From an uncultured Alphaproteobacteria bacterium (GTDB lineage Bacteria > Pseudomonadota > Alphaproteobacteria > Caulobacterales > Caulobacteraceae), in assembly GCA_937920085.1 (NCBI GenBank), contig CALETE010000056.1:1-64000 (forward strand): 64,000 nucleotides of DNA. Reading direction: 5' to 3'. Below the pieces are notes generated by a model. It was given only the letters and a program-made list of their open reading frames with translations. It did no database searches and was not told where the DNA came from. Positions 44,538-52,215 of the stretch are shown here, piece by piece (the stretch's first letter is position 1; the number at the start of each line of letters is the position of its first letter). Both the position numbers and the translations under genes were made by a program.

Positions 44538-45524
44538 ATGGCTGGACAGTATCGAATCTTCGGGTCGGAAATGTCGCCCTATTCGGTGAAGGTGCGATCC
44601 TATTTCCGCTTCAAGGGCATTGATCACCAGTGGATCGCCCGGGGCCCGGCCAATGAAGAAGACTTCAAAAAATTCGCCCGCCTGCCCATCGTGCCCATGG
44701 TGGTCACACCGGACGATCAGGGCATCCAAGACTCCACCCCCATCATTGAGGCCCTGGACCCGCTGTTTCCCGAGCCCACCATCCACCCGGCCAACCCAGC
44801 CCTGAACTTCCTGTCGGCCCTGCTGGAGGAATTTGGCGATGAGTGGGGCAATAAGCTGATGTTCCACCATCGCTGGTTCGCCCCCGTCGATCAGCAGGCC
44901 TCGGCCCTGACCCTGGCCTATCTCAACATGCCAGGTGCCGCCCCTGAACAGATTGAGGGCGTCGCTAAGATGATCCTGGGCCGGATGAGCACCCGGGGCC
45001 ACTTCGTCGGCTCCAGCCCTGAGAACGCCCCCTTGATCACTGCCTATTACCGGGACCTGCTCGACCTGCTGCAGGCCCATCTGGCCACCCGGAAATACCT
45101 GTTCGGCAACCGGCCGAGCTTTGGTGATTTCGGACTGGCGGCCCAGCTTTATGAAGCCTCTGTCGACCCCACCTGCGGCGCGATCATGATGGGCCGCGCC
45201 CCCGACGTCCTGGCCTGGTGCCATCGGATGATGGAGCCCCGTTTAGACGGCGAGTTTGAAACCTTTGAGACCTTGAAGCCCACCCTAACCCCGATCCTGG
45301 CCTATGTGGGGCGCTACTTCCTGCCCTGGACCAAGGCCAATGCGAAGGCTCTGGAGGCGGGTGAGGACTCCTTCACCGTTGACCTGCCCGGCGGGGCCTA
45401 TGTCCAGCCACCACAAAAATATCACGCCCGGTCATTGGCTGCCCTGCGCGCCAAGTTCGCAGCGGTGAAGGACGATGCCGAGCTGACCACCATTCTCGCC
45501 GCCGCCGACTGCGACCTCACCTGA
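44538..45524 (+). CDS. Glutathione S-transferase-family protein
   Basis: A 328-residue protein with an N-terminal thioredoxin-like GST domain (FGSEMSPYSVKVRSYFRFKGI; about 5-80, with the usual cis-proline block around LPIVPMVVTPDDQGIQDSTPI) and a helical C-terminal domain containing RPSFGDFGLAAQLYE. The S-P-Y start of helix 1 could supply the catalytic Ser. It is longer than typical GSTs (about 200-220) because of a C-terminal extension. Specific activity unknown. Confidence 0.82.
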   Translation: MAGQYRIFGSEMSPYSVKVRSYFRFKGIDHQWIARGPANEEDFKKFARLPIVPMVVTPDDQGIQDSTPIIEALDPLFPEPTIHPANPALNFLSALLEEFGDEWGNKLMFHHRWFAPVDQQASALTLAYLNMPGAAPEQIEGVAKMILGRMSTRGHFVGSSPENAPLITAYYRDLLDLLQAHLATRKYLFGNRPSFGDFGLAAQLYEASVDPTCGAIMMGRAPDVLAWCHRMMEPRLDGEFETFETLKPTLTPILAYVGRYFLPWTKANAKALEAGEDSFTVDLPGGAYVQPPQKYHARSLAALRAKFAAVKDDAELTTILAAADCDLT

Positions 45525-45549
45525 CCCAAAGACCGAAACGGAACCTGCC

Positions 45550-46182
45550 ATGACCCTCTGGATCTGGGCCAGCGCCCTTGTGCTCTATGCTGCCTTTCTG
45601 GGCTGGTACCGCAACTGGAAAGGTCCGGTGCGCGGTGCCGAGATCGACCAGCTGATCAACGCCATCGAGGCGGCCAATCCCGAAGCGGGCACCCGTAACG
45701 AAATGGGTGCCCTGCGCACCTTTCTTGAGGCCGACGACGGCCGGGAATTCTTCATGCTGAACCTGGTGCGCTTTGCGCCCGGCGAGGTGGCAGACCCGAT
45801 CACCGGGCAGATGAAACCCGCCCGTCAGGTGATGGAGGGCTATACCAAGATGTTTCTGCCCGCCCTGTTCGCCCGGGGTGGTCATCCGGCCCTGGCGTCG
45901 CGCAAGGTTGGTCCTTACTTCGACGCCTGGGGAGTCGACGAAACCCCCGACTGGAGCCTGATGGGCTATATGCGCTATCGCAGCCGGCGGGACCTGGCCA
46001 TATTGGTGGCAGACCCCAAGTTCGGCGGGGCCCATGACTTCAAGTTTGCCGCCATGCCCCAGACCGGCTCCTTCCCCACCCAGCCGCAGATCATGACCCT
46101 GATGGGCCCCACGGGCTATGTAGGCCTGATCATTGCCCTGGGCGCCGCCCTAATCCAGATCACCGTCCTCGCGGCAGGGTAA
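45550..46182 (+). CDS. Membrane-anchored hypothetical protein with DUF1330-like core
   Basis: A 210-residue protein with a single hydrophobic helix at each end (about 3-19 and 188-207). The soluble middle part contains EFFMLNLVRFAPGEVADP and WSLMGYMRYRSRRDLAILVADPKF, which resemble the ferredoxin-like DUF1330 fold. It follows the GST-like gene by 25 bases and may be co-transcribed. Function not recognised. Confidence 0.65.
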   Translation: MTLWIWASALVLYAAFLGWYRNWKGPVRGAEIDQLINAIEAANPEAGTRNEMGALRTFLEADDGREFFMLNLVRFAPGEVADPITGQMKPARQVMEGYTKMFLPALFARGGHPALASRKVGPYFDAWGVDETPDWSLMGYMRYRSRRDLAILVADPKFGGAHDFKFAAMPQTGSFPTQPQIMTLMGPTGYVGLIIALGAALIQITVLAAG

Positions 46183-46232
46183 TCGGCTGACTTGGGCTTG
46201 ACCCTGGGCGTGCCAAGGGGTGTCCTGGCGGC

Positions 46233-47285
46233 ATGTCAGAGCTCGCTTCCGCCTTCCGCATGCAGGCCCTGGGCTGCGCCAAGTTCGGCTCGGCCTTTTA
46301 TGAGGCCCTGCTGAACCTCGCCGCTGAAGACATCGAGGCGGGCGGCCCGACCCTGAGCCTGATGGCACCCTGGGCGGACTCCTCCCGCAAGGAGGTGTTC
46401 GCCGACGCCTCTCACCTGCGCCTGATGGGCGGCCTGCACGATCTAGTGCTCAGCGGCGATGATCCCGCCCTTGCTGCTGCCTATCCCCGGGAAGGCCGGA
46501 AAACTGACATCGACGCCGCCTGGACCGCCGCCCGGGCTGCCATGGTCACCCATGCAGAGCGCCTGGCCGGCTTCATCACCCATGAGCCCCAGACCAATGA
46601 GGTGCGAAGGTCCGCCGTCCTGCTGCCGGGCTTCCTGCAGATCGCCCATGAAACCGGCCTGCCCCTGGCCACCTTTGAGATTGCCGCCAGCGCGGGCCTC
46701 AACCTCAACTGGGATCACTATGCCTACAGGCTGGGGGACCGCCCCTGGGGCGACCCCACAAGCCCAGTAAGCATCGATTGCGACTGGGAGGGACCAGCGC
46801 CAGCCCTGAATGCCGAGATCAAGGTCGCCGCCCGCTCCGCCTGCGACCGCAGGCCCAGCAGCCTAGACGACCCCATTCAGAAGCGCCGCATGCTGGCCTA
46901 TATCTGGCCCGACCAGTTCGAACGCCTGGCCCGCATCCGCGCCGCAATCGACCTGGCCCTGGCCCTAGACGTCAGGGTCGAAGAGGCCGACGCCGTAGAC
47001 TGGACCGCCCGCATGGCCGCCCCGAGGGCTGGTCAGGCGACGATCGCCTATCACTCGGTCTTTTGGCAGTACATGCCGAGCGAAAGCCAGACGGCCCTGG
47101 CGGCGGTGCTCGCGGCCCACGGGAGGGCGGCAACGACAGAGGCTCCCTTCGCCTGGCTGCGCATGGAGCCCGCGCCGGACAATATGGCGCGGATGGAGCT
47201 AAGGCTGACCCTCTGGCCGGGGGGCGAAGAGCGGGTCCTGGCGGAGGTGCATCCGCATGGGGCTTGGGTGAAGTGGGTAGGGTGA
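46233..47285 (+). CDS. DUF2332-family protein
   Basis: A 350-residue cytoplasmic protein of the DUF2332 family, recognised from EIAASAGLNLNWDHYAYRLGD, RRMLAYIWPDQFERLARIRAAI and YHSVFWQYMPSE. The family may be related to methyltransferases (EIGASAGLNL resembles a nucleotide-binding turn), but no activity is established. Its stop lies only 10 bases before the palindromic operator of the toxin-antitoxin operon. Confidence 0.8.
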   Translation: MSELASAFRMQALGCAKFGSAFYEALLNLAAEDIEAGGPTLSLMAPWADSSRKEVFADASHLRLMGGLHDLVLSGDDPALAAAYPREGRKTDIDAAWTAARAAMVTHAERLAGFITHEPQTNEVRRSAVLLPGFLQIAHETGLPLATFEIAASAGLNLNWDHYAYRLGDRPWGDPTSPVSIDCDWEGPAPALNAEIKVAARSACDRRPSSLDDPIQKRRMLAYIWPDQFERLARIRAAIDLALALDVRVEEADAVDWTARMAAPRAGQATIAYHSVFWQYMPSESQTALAAVLAAHGRAATTEAPFAWLRMEPAPDNMARMELRLTLWPGGEERVLAEVHPHGAWVKWVG

Positions 47286-47294
47286 GAGTAAGGA

Positions 47295-47329
47295 TTGCGC
47301 AACTTGCGCAATTTACGTAAGTCGCGCAT
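47295..47329 (+). promoter_or_regulatory. 9-bp-periodic palindromic operator/promoter of the toxin-antitoxin operon
   Basis: Four 8-base sites begin exactly nine bases apart: TTGCGCAA at 47295, TTGCGCAA at 47304, TTACGTAA at 47313 and the imperfect TCGCGCAT at 47322. The first three are perfect palindromes. A possible promoter overlaps them: TTGCGC at 47304-47309 and CATTAT at 47327-47332 with a 17-base spacer. This looks like a cooperative binding array for the antitoxin, whose gene starts 28 bases downstream. Confidence 0.75.
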
Positions 47330-47356
47330 TATTCGGGGAGAAAAAGGAGTTCCGCT

Positions 47357-47626
47357 ATGACGGCGACGGTTCCAGCCTCAGAGTTCACCCGAAATTTTGG
47401 ACGCTACCGGATGCTGGCGCAAAGGGAGGCTGTGGCGGTGTCGAGTCATGGCCAAGTCACCGGCTATTTTGTAGGGCCCGATGACTACGAGGCGTTTAAA
47501 CGCTTTCGGGAACAGCGCCACAGTTTCGCGACCACGGACCTTTCGGACGATGAACTCAAGGCGATAGCGGAATCTCGGATGGATCCGCGACACGCCCACC
47601 TCGACGCTTTACTCGATCCAAAATAG
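47357..47626 (+). CDS. Phd/YefM-like antitoxin
   Basis: An 89-residue antitoxin-like protein. The N-terminal VPASEFTRNFGRYRMLAQREAVAVSSHGQVTGYFV matches the Phd/YefM DNA-binding fold (S-E-F-x-x-x-x-x-x-x at the start, then a G-x-x-x-x-x-x-V strand). The C-terminal acidic tail should bind and neutralise the toxin. AAGGAG precedes the ATG. Next is a PemK/MazF-like toxin gene, nine bases away. The upstream palindromic array is the likely autoregulatory operator. Confidence 0.82.
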   Translation: MTATVPASEFTRNFGRYRMLAQREAVAVSSHGQVTGYFVGPDDYEAFKRFREQRHSFATTDLSDDELKAIAESRMDPRHAHLDALLDPK

Positions 47627-47635
47627 CCCCGGCGC

Positions 47636-48067
47636 ATGGCGAGCATACCGACGCCGGAGGTAGGTCTAGTCATTTCCTACGCCTATCTTTGGCGCAGCGA
47701 ACACAAGGCTGGCCAGGACGAAGGGCTTAAGGATCGCCCGAGCGTGATCGTCTTGAGCGTTGAACGCCAGGAGGACGGCGCGGTGCATGTCACCGTGCTG
47801 CCGGTCACGCACAGTGCGCCCACCAAGCCGGGCGCCGCCGTCGAAATACCCTTGCCGATCAAACGCCATCTTGGCCTCGACGATCAGCGCTCTTGGGTTG
47901 TGGTGACCGAGGGCAACGTCTTCCTATGGCCTGGCTATGATCTTAGGAAGATCTCTCGCCGGGATCGTTACGATTACGGCTTTCTGCCCCCAAGGTTTTT
48001 CAATCAAATCCTCAATGCGTTCCTGGCCCTGCACCCAGCTGGCAAGGATCTAACGCCGCGAGACTGA
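47636..48067 (+). CDS. PemK/MazF-type toxin
   Basis: A 143-residue protein of the CcdB/PemK/MazF endoribonuclease toxin fold. The opening IPTPEVGLVISYAYLW corresponds to the G-x-[IV] strand 1, KDRPSVIVLSVE to the R-P signature, and VTVLPVTHSAPTKPGAAVEIP to the T-x-x-x-x-P region. It would cleave mRNA when freed from the antitoxin. The start ATG lies nine bases downstream of the antitoxin stop. Pairing with a Phd-type antitoxin is common for this PemK subgroup in alphaproteobacteria. Confidence 0.78.
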   Translation: MASIPTPEVGLVISYAYLWRSEHKAGQDEGLKDRPSVIVLSVERQEDGAVHVTVLPVTHSAPTKPGAAVEIPLPIKRHLGLDDQRSWVVVTEGNVFLWPGYDLRKISRRDRYDYGFLPPRFFNQILNAFLALHPAGKDLTPRD

Positions 48068-48148
48068 GCAATGGCGGTGTTCGCGCAACGCCCAAAAGGG
48101 ATTTAGACCTCGCGGCGGCGCGGTTTAGGCAGATTTAGGAGGACAGCC

Positions 48149-48430
48149 ATGGAGCGGCAGATTTTCGATAATGTCTGGGACGCCCTGGAAGAGAGCCCTG
48201 CTGACGCGGCGCGTATGACCATACGCTCCAACCTTCTCATTGCCATAGACCAGCAGGTTCGGAGCTGGAACCTCACCCAGGCCGAAGCGGCCCGCCGCCT
48301 GGGCGTAACCCAGCCTCGGCTGAACGATCTGCTGCGGGGGAAGATCACCAAGTTCAGCCTGGACACCCTGATCAGCCTTGCCATTCAGGCGGGACTTTCG
48401 GTTCGGGTAGATGTGGCTCAGGCGGCGTAG
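48149..48430 (+). CDS. HTH (XRE-type) antitoxin-like protein, orphan
   Basis: A 93-residue DNA-binding protein. LTQAEAARRLGVTQPRLNDLLRGKITKFSLDTLISLAIQAGL is a clear XRE/Cro helix-turn-helix of the kind fused in HigA2/NadS-like antitoxins. The start follows AGGAGG at ideal spacing. No RelE-type toxin gene is adjacent; the previous gene is the PemK toxin, 81 bases upstream. It could be a remnant antitoxin or a stand-alone regulator. Confidence 0.8.
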   Translation: MERQIFDNVWDALEESPADAARMTIRSNLLIAIDQQVRSWNLTQAEAARRLGVTQPRLNDLLRGKITKFSLDTLISLAIQAGLSVRVDVAQAA

Positions 48431-48526
48431 ATAGGGCATGAAGGAATTATAGTGGCGCGGCCTGAACCCTCGGAAGTGCCGGTAGGAATTTGATAGAGGG
48501 AGTTACGGTGACTCTGAATGAAATTC

Positions 48527-48712
48527 TTATCCTTCAGTGGAAACCGAAGCTAGATCGGGCGTGAGAGTTTTGCTCAGCGTCGCATAAACTCCTGGCAGTT
48601 GCTCGCGCTCAACACGAGTTGCGCCACATTCAATTCGTGTAATAATAGAGTAAGGCATGAGTTCTTTTGACCTGAAATGCGCAATCGAGTGACTTCCATG
48701 ATCCGGGTGCAC
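48527..48712 (-). pseudogene. Possible decayed XRE helix-turn-helix fragment
   Basis: The stretch 48431-48739 (309 bases) holds no convincing intact gene. On the minus strand the frame YSIITRIECGATRVEREQLPGVYATL resembles the second half of an HTH_XRE domain (I-x-R-I-E-x-G-x-x-x-V-x-x-x-Q-L). An overlapping frame (MEVTRLRISGQKN) could be its start, suggesting a deletion or frameshift. Evidence is weak. Confidence 0.3.
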
Positions 48713-48739
48713 TGACCCTACCCAATGGAAAGGTATCCA

Positions 48740-49189
48740 ATGGTCGAGTTGACAAGTGATCTGGCAGGTTCAGGCAAATTGACGACAGCCCGCGGAACAC
48801 TCTCGCAGGCCGGGTTCATCATGGCGACGATCCTGTCGTGTGTAACCTTGGCCATAGGACTTGGCCTGTTGTTGCAGCGCACCAATCCGGCCAGTGAGGG
48901 CGGGCACTTATTGGGCCTTGCTCTGAATGGGCGATCGATAGAGTTTGCAGTAGCTTTAGACAAAATAGTTCACGCCCTTCCCTATCGTATTGCGCGATAC
49001 TTAGGGCTTATGGCGCTGATGGGCGGATCCTTGATTTATTGGCTAAGCCAAGCGGCCAGGCGGCTCAGAGATGCAGGCGTCTCTGGAAGATATGCAATCT
49101 TGATCGCCGTTTTGGGGCTGACCAATTTATCCATAATCTTCTGGATTTTGGCGCTCATGCCCGCGCGCGCTCAATCTCAGCAGACATAG
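48740..49189 (+). CDS. DUF805-like small membrane protein
   Basis: A 149-residue protein with about four hydrophobic segments. RRLRDAGVSGRYAIL matches the R-R-L-H-D-x-G-x-S-G signature of DUF805, followed by a helix containing IFWILAL. ATG at 48740 is chosen because GGAAAGG precedes it; an ATG 15 bases earlier is possible. Function unknown. The next gene is another small membrane protein. Confidence 0.7.
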   Translation: MVELTSDLAGSGKLTTARGTLSQAGFIMATILSCVTLAIGLGLLLQRTNPASEGGHLLGLALNGRSIEFAVALDKIVHALPYRIARYLGLMALMGGSLIYWLSQAARRLRDAGVSGRYAILIAVLGLTNLSIIFWILALMPARAQSQQT

Positions 49190-49288
49190 TGGCGGCCCCT
49201 CACCCAAGGCCTTGGGACAAGTGTTTGGTGCCGCTTCACAGCGGCTTTGAACCGAACGCCTGACCTTCAACTTCGCAAAGCTCCTCCA

Positions 49289-49627
49289 ATGCTCCTCCCA
49301 ATCCTCGCACTTTCCTTCGGCCTCGCCGGTATCGCCATAGCGATCCGCGCCAATGCCGCTCTGCGCCACGAAGAAAGGGTGCCCATGCAGTGGTCCGTGA
49401 CGGGACAGGTGAACTGGACAGCGCCGCGCTTGGTCGGCCTGGCCTTCTCCCCCGCCCTGACAATTGGCGTGCTGGGTCTGGTCTGTCTTGCAAGTCCGCA
49501 CCATACCCGGCCAGGGCAGGAACATCTGGTCGTCCCGATGACGCTGATCTCGGGCACCGTGCTGACCGCCATTCAGCTCCTGCATCTGTGGCTGGTATTC
49601 AGGACGCTGAAGCCTGCCGAGAAATAG
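49289..49627 (+). CDS. Small membrane protein with DUF1648/SdpI-like motif
   Basis: A 112-residue protein with three hydrophobic segments. RVPMQWSVTGQVNWTAPRLVGLAFSP resembles the DUF1648 pattern (P-x-H/Q-W-x-x-x-G-x-x-x-W/x-x-x) found in SdpI/YhfL-type proteins. The ATG at 49289 begins just before the first helix. No functional assignment is possible. Confidence 0.55.
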   Translation: MLLPILALSFGLAGIAIAIRANAALRHEERVPMQWSVTGQVNWTAPRLVGLAFSPALTIGVLGLVCLASPHHTRPGQEHLVVPMTLISGTVLTAIQLLHLWLVFRTLKPAEK

Positions 49628-49726
49628 TCGCTGCTCAGGGCTTGCTGAAAAGCCAAAGCACCCCCCCAAAAAACCTGGAATACGGCGACATCGCGTAATT
49701 GCTAGGGGGGCCAGACTAGCTAAGGC

Positions 49727-50776
49727 TTAGGAGCGATGCCTGGGCCGGCGCACGGCCCAGACCACATCGAGAACTGCGTCGATCACCGCCTGCGGCTTTT
49801 CTAACTGAACCAGATGGCCCGAGCCCTTGACCACCCGACGTTGACCGCGGCTGGAGAGGCGCGCAAGCGACCGGTGACTGTCCGCCCAATCGGCCATAAG
49901 GACCTTGTGTTCGGCCTTCGCCTCATCCGCCCAGAGCCCCGGATTCCCGGCGCTGACGACAATCAGCGGCAGATTGCCAAAGCGCCGATGGTCATTCACG
50001 ATCCGCTCTCCGTTCGGCTCGTATTCCTCGAAGGCCGAGGCCTGATTGCGCAACCGGGCAGGGTCGGCGTCCAGGCGGGCCAAGGCGCTTTGGACGCTTA
50101 CCGGGATCTCAGGATAATATTGGAAGCAGGGCGGCGCGGGGGTGCCAGTCTTGATGCGCCCCGCTTCAACCCCCGCCGCGCACTCACGCAGCCGCCGGGC
50201 CTCGCCAGCGTAATAGGCGCGGTCGGCTGCCGCGGCCTTGGACCCCGCGGCCGTTTCGCGCGCCATGTCGTGGGGGCGCACAGGGTCGACCAGCACAAGG
50301 CCGGCAACCTCGCCGCGGCGCTGGTCCGCAAAGGTCAGGACCTCGTCGGCACCCGCCGAGTGTCCGACCAGGACATAGGGTCCCTTGATCCTCGCGAATT
50401 CCAGCGCGCGTCGCATGTCGCGGGTGGTGGCCTCGACCGTTTGTGGAACATCGGCGTCGGCATCGCTGAGCCCAAACCCCGCGCGGTCCCACGCGCAGGC
50501 GCGGGTGGTCTTGGCGATCGTCGGCTGAACCTTGGCCCAAGTCGCGGACCAAGCGCCGAGGCCGGCTGTGAAAACGACCGTGGGTGTCCCCTGCCCCAGG
50601 CAGCGAAGGTGAATGCGCCGTCCGCCATCGACCGCGACCCTGTCGCCCGGCCCGATGTAGTCGGCCATGGCCTCGACCACCGGAACGTTCTGGATCACTT
50701 GGCCGTGGACACCCAGCGGCAGACCAGCCACGCCCAAGCCAAGGCTAAAGCCCATCAATGCGCCGATGCGCTTCAT
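49727..50776 (-). CDS. Exported alpha/beta-hydrolase
   Basis: A 349-residue alpha/beta hydrolase with a signal peptide (MKRIGALMGFSLGLGVAGLPLGVHG). The oxyanion region is FTAGLGAWSATW, the nucleophile elbow GHSAGA (Ser), and the histidine lies in KGSGHLVQLEKP near the C terminus. A later acid is in VSAGNPGLWADEAK. The start at 50776 is chosen for the signal peptide; the frame opens 168 bases earlier without recognisable content. It is divergent from ccrM. Substrate not identifiable. Confidence 0.8.
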   Translation of the reverse strand: MKRIGALMGFSLGLGVAGLPLGVHGQVIQNVPVVEAMADYIGPGDRVAVDGGRRIHLRCLGQGTPTVVFTAGLGAWSATWAKVQPTIAKTTRACAWDRAGFGLSDADADVPQTVEATTRDMRRALEFARIKGPYVLVGHSAGADEVLTFADQRRGEVAGLVLVDPVRPHDMARETAAGSKAAAADRAYYAGEARRLRECAAGVEAGRIKTGTPAPPCFQYYPEIPVSVQSALARLDADPARLRNQASAFEEYEPNGERIVNDHRRFGNLPLIVVSAGNPGLWADEAKAEHKVLMADWADSHRSLARLSSRGQRRVVKGSGHLVQLEKPQAVIDAVLDVVWAVRRPRHRS

Positions 50777-51005
50777 ACTTGCCCAAGCGCTCCTGAGGTA
50801 ATCGCTAAGATCCTGAAGCATGACTGCGCGGATTAGCACTTCGCCACGGACCTCGCCTGCTTCCTGGACCGACTTTGGTTGCTGGGAAATCCAGTCGGCG
50901 GCGCCAACCGTTGGGCAGGTCATTTCAGCGCCTCCAGACGTCAATCAGTGATAACTTCAGCATAGTTCCACCCCACGAAACACCCCCCAAAAACCAATCT
51001 CCCCG

Positions 51006-51076
51006 TTAACCACGTTTGATCACAGAGCCTAAACCACGATGATTCAGGATTCAGCCTTGGTTCTAGTGAGGCGAAT
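51006..51076 (+). promoter_or_regulatory. ccrM leader with two GANTC sites
   Basis: Two GATTC sites (51041-51045 and 51048-51052) lie just before the ccrM start, and GTTAACC (51005-51011) is a half-site-like match to the CtrA consensus TTAA-N7-TTAA. The second half reads TGAT, so the match is partial. In Caulobacter, ccrM is activated by CtrA and repressed by methylation of GANTC sites in its leader. GAGG precedes the ATG at close spacing. Confidence 0.5.
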
Positions 51077-52156
51077 ATGGCTGTTTCCCACGACACGATC
51101 ATTCTTGGTGACTGCATCGAGTCCCTGAAGGCCCTGCCGGACAAGTCGGTGGATCTGGTCTTTGCTGATCCGCCCTACAATCTGCAGCTAGGGGGCGATC
51201 TGCTGCGGCCGGATAATTCCAAGGTCGACGCCGTGGACGACGACTGGGATCAGTTCGAGAGCTTTGCGGCCTATGACAAGTTTACCCGGGAATGGCTGTT
51301 CCAATGCCGCAGGGTTCTGAAGGATGATGGCGCCATCTGGGTGATCGGCAGCTATCACAACATTTTCCGGGTGGGCACGACCCTGCAGGATCTAGGCTTC
51401 TGGATCCTCAACGACATCATTTGGCGCAAGTCCAACCCCATGCCCAACTTCAAGGGCACACGGTTCACCAATGCCCATGAGACCCTGATCTGGGCCTCCA
51501 AGAGCCAGGGCGCACGGCGCTATACCTTCAACTATGACGCCATGAAGATGGCCAATGACGAGCTGCAAATGCGCTCGGACTGGACCCTGCCCCTGTGCAC
51601 GGGTGAAGAGCGGCTGAAGGACGAGAACGGCGTCAAGGCCCACCCGACCCAGAAGCCCGAAGCCCTGCTGCACCGGGTGATCCTGGCGTCGACCAAGCCC
51701 GGCGACGTGATCCTCGACCCCTTCTTCGGCACCGGCACCACCGGGGCTGCGGCCAAACGACTTGGCCGGCGCTATATCGGCCTGGAGCAGGATCCGAAGT
51801 ATGCGGCCCTGGCCAAGGACCGTATCGAAAAGGTCATGCCCATAGCTCCGGCCGATCTGGATGTGTTCGGCTCCAAGCGGGCCGAGCCGCGCATTCCCTT
51901 CGGCCAGATTGTCGAGGCCGGCCTGCTGCGTCCCGGCGACGTGCTGTATTGCCCCAAGGGCGAGCGCTCAGCCCGGGTGCGGGCCGATGGCTCGCTGATC
52001 ATTGGTGAAATGGCCGGCTCGATCCACAAGGTCGGGGCCATGATCCAGTCGGCACCGGCCTGTAATGGCTGGACCTATTGGCACTTCAAGTCGGACAAGG
52101 GCCTGGCCCCCATTGACGTCCTGCGGGCCAAGGTCCGCACCCAGATGGCGGCCTGA
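51077..52156 (+). CDS. ccrM: Cell-cycle-regulated DNA adenine methyltransferase CcrM (GANTC)
   Basis: A 359-residue beta-class N6-adenine methyltransferase. The catalytic DPPY motif is at 31-34, and the AdoMet-binding DPFFGTGTTGAAA is near 211-223, in the order of the beta class. The C-terminal extension (about 260-359) with KGERSARVRADGSLI and WTYWHFKSDKG is specific to CcrM and needed for DNA binding. It methylates GANTC late in the cell cycle. The gene is intact and followed by an MFS gene. Confidence 0.96.
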   Translation: MAVSHDTIILGDCIESLKALPDKSVDLVFADPPYNLQLGGDLLRPDNSKVDAVDDDWDQFESFAAYDKFTREWLFQCRRVLKDDGAIWVIGSYHNIFRVGTTLQDLGFWILNDIIWRKSNPMPNFKGTRFTNAHETLIWASKSQGARRYTFNYDAMKMANDELQMRSDWTLPLCTGEERLKDENGVKAHPTQKPEALLHRVILASTKPGDVILDPFFGTGTTGAAAKRLGRRYIGLEQDPKYAALAKDRIEKVMPIAPADLDVFGSKRAEPRIPFGQIVEAGLLRPGDVLYCPKGERSARVRADGSLIIGEMAGSIHKVGAMIQSAPACNGWTYWHFKSDKGLAPIDVLRAKVRTQMAA

Positions 52157-52215
52157 TCTCAAGGCTTGGGATTTTTCTGCTAGGCGAATGACGTGGGGCG
52201 GATAAGCTTCGGGTC

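Noticed and set aside
49230..49245. Terminator after the DUF805-like gene
   Set aside because: The 5-bp stem GCCGC/GCGGC is followed by only three T residues and is too weak to call.
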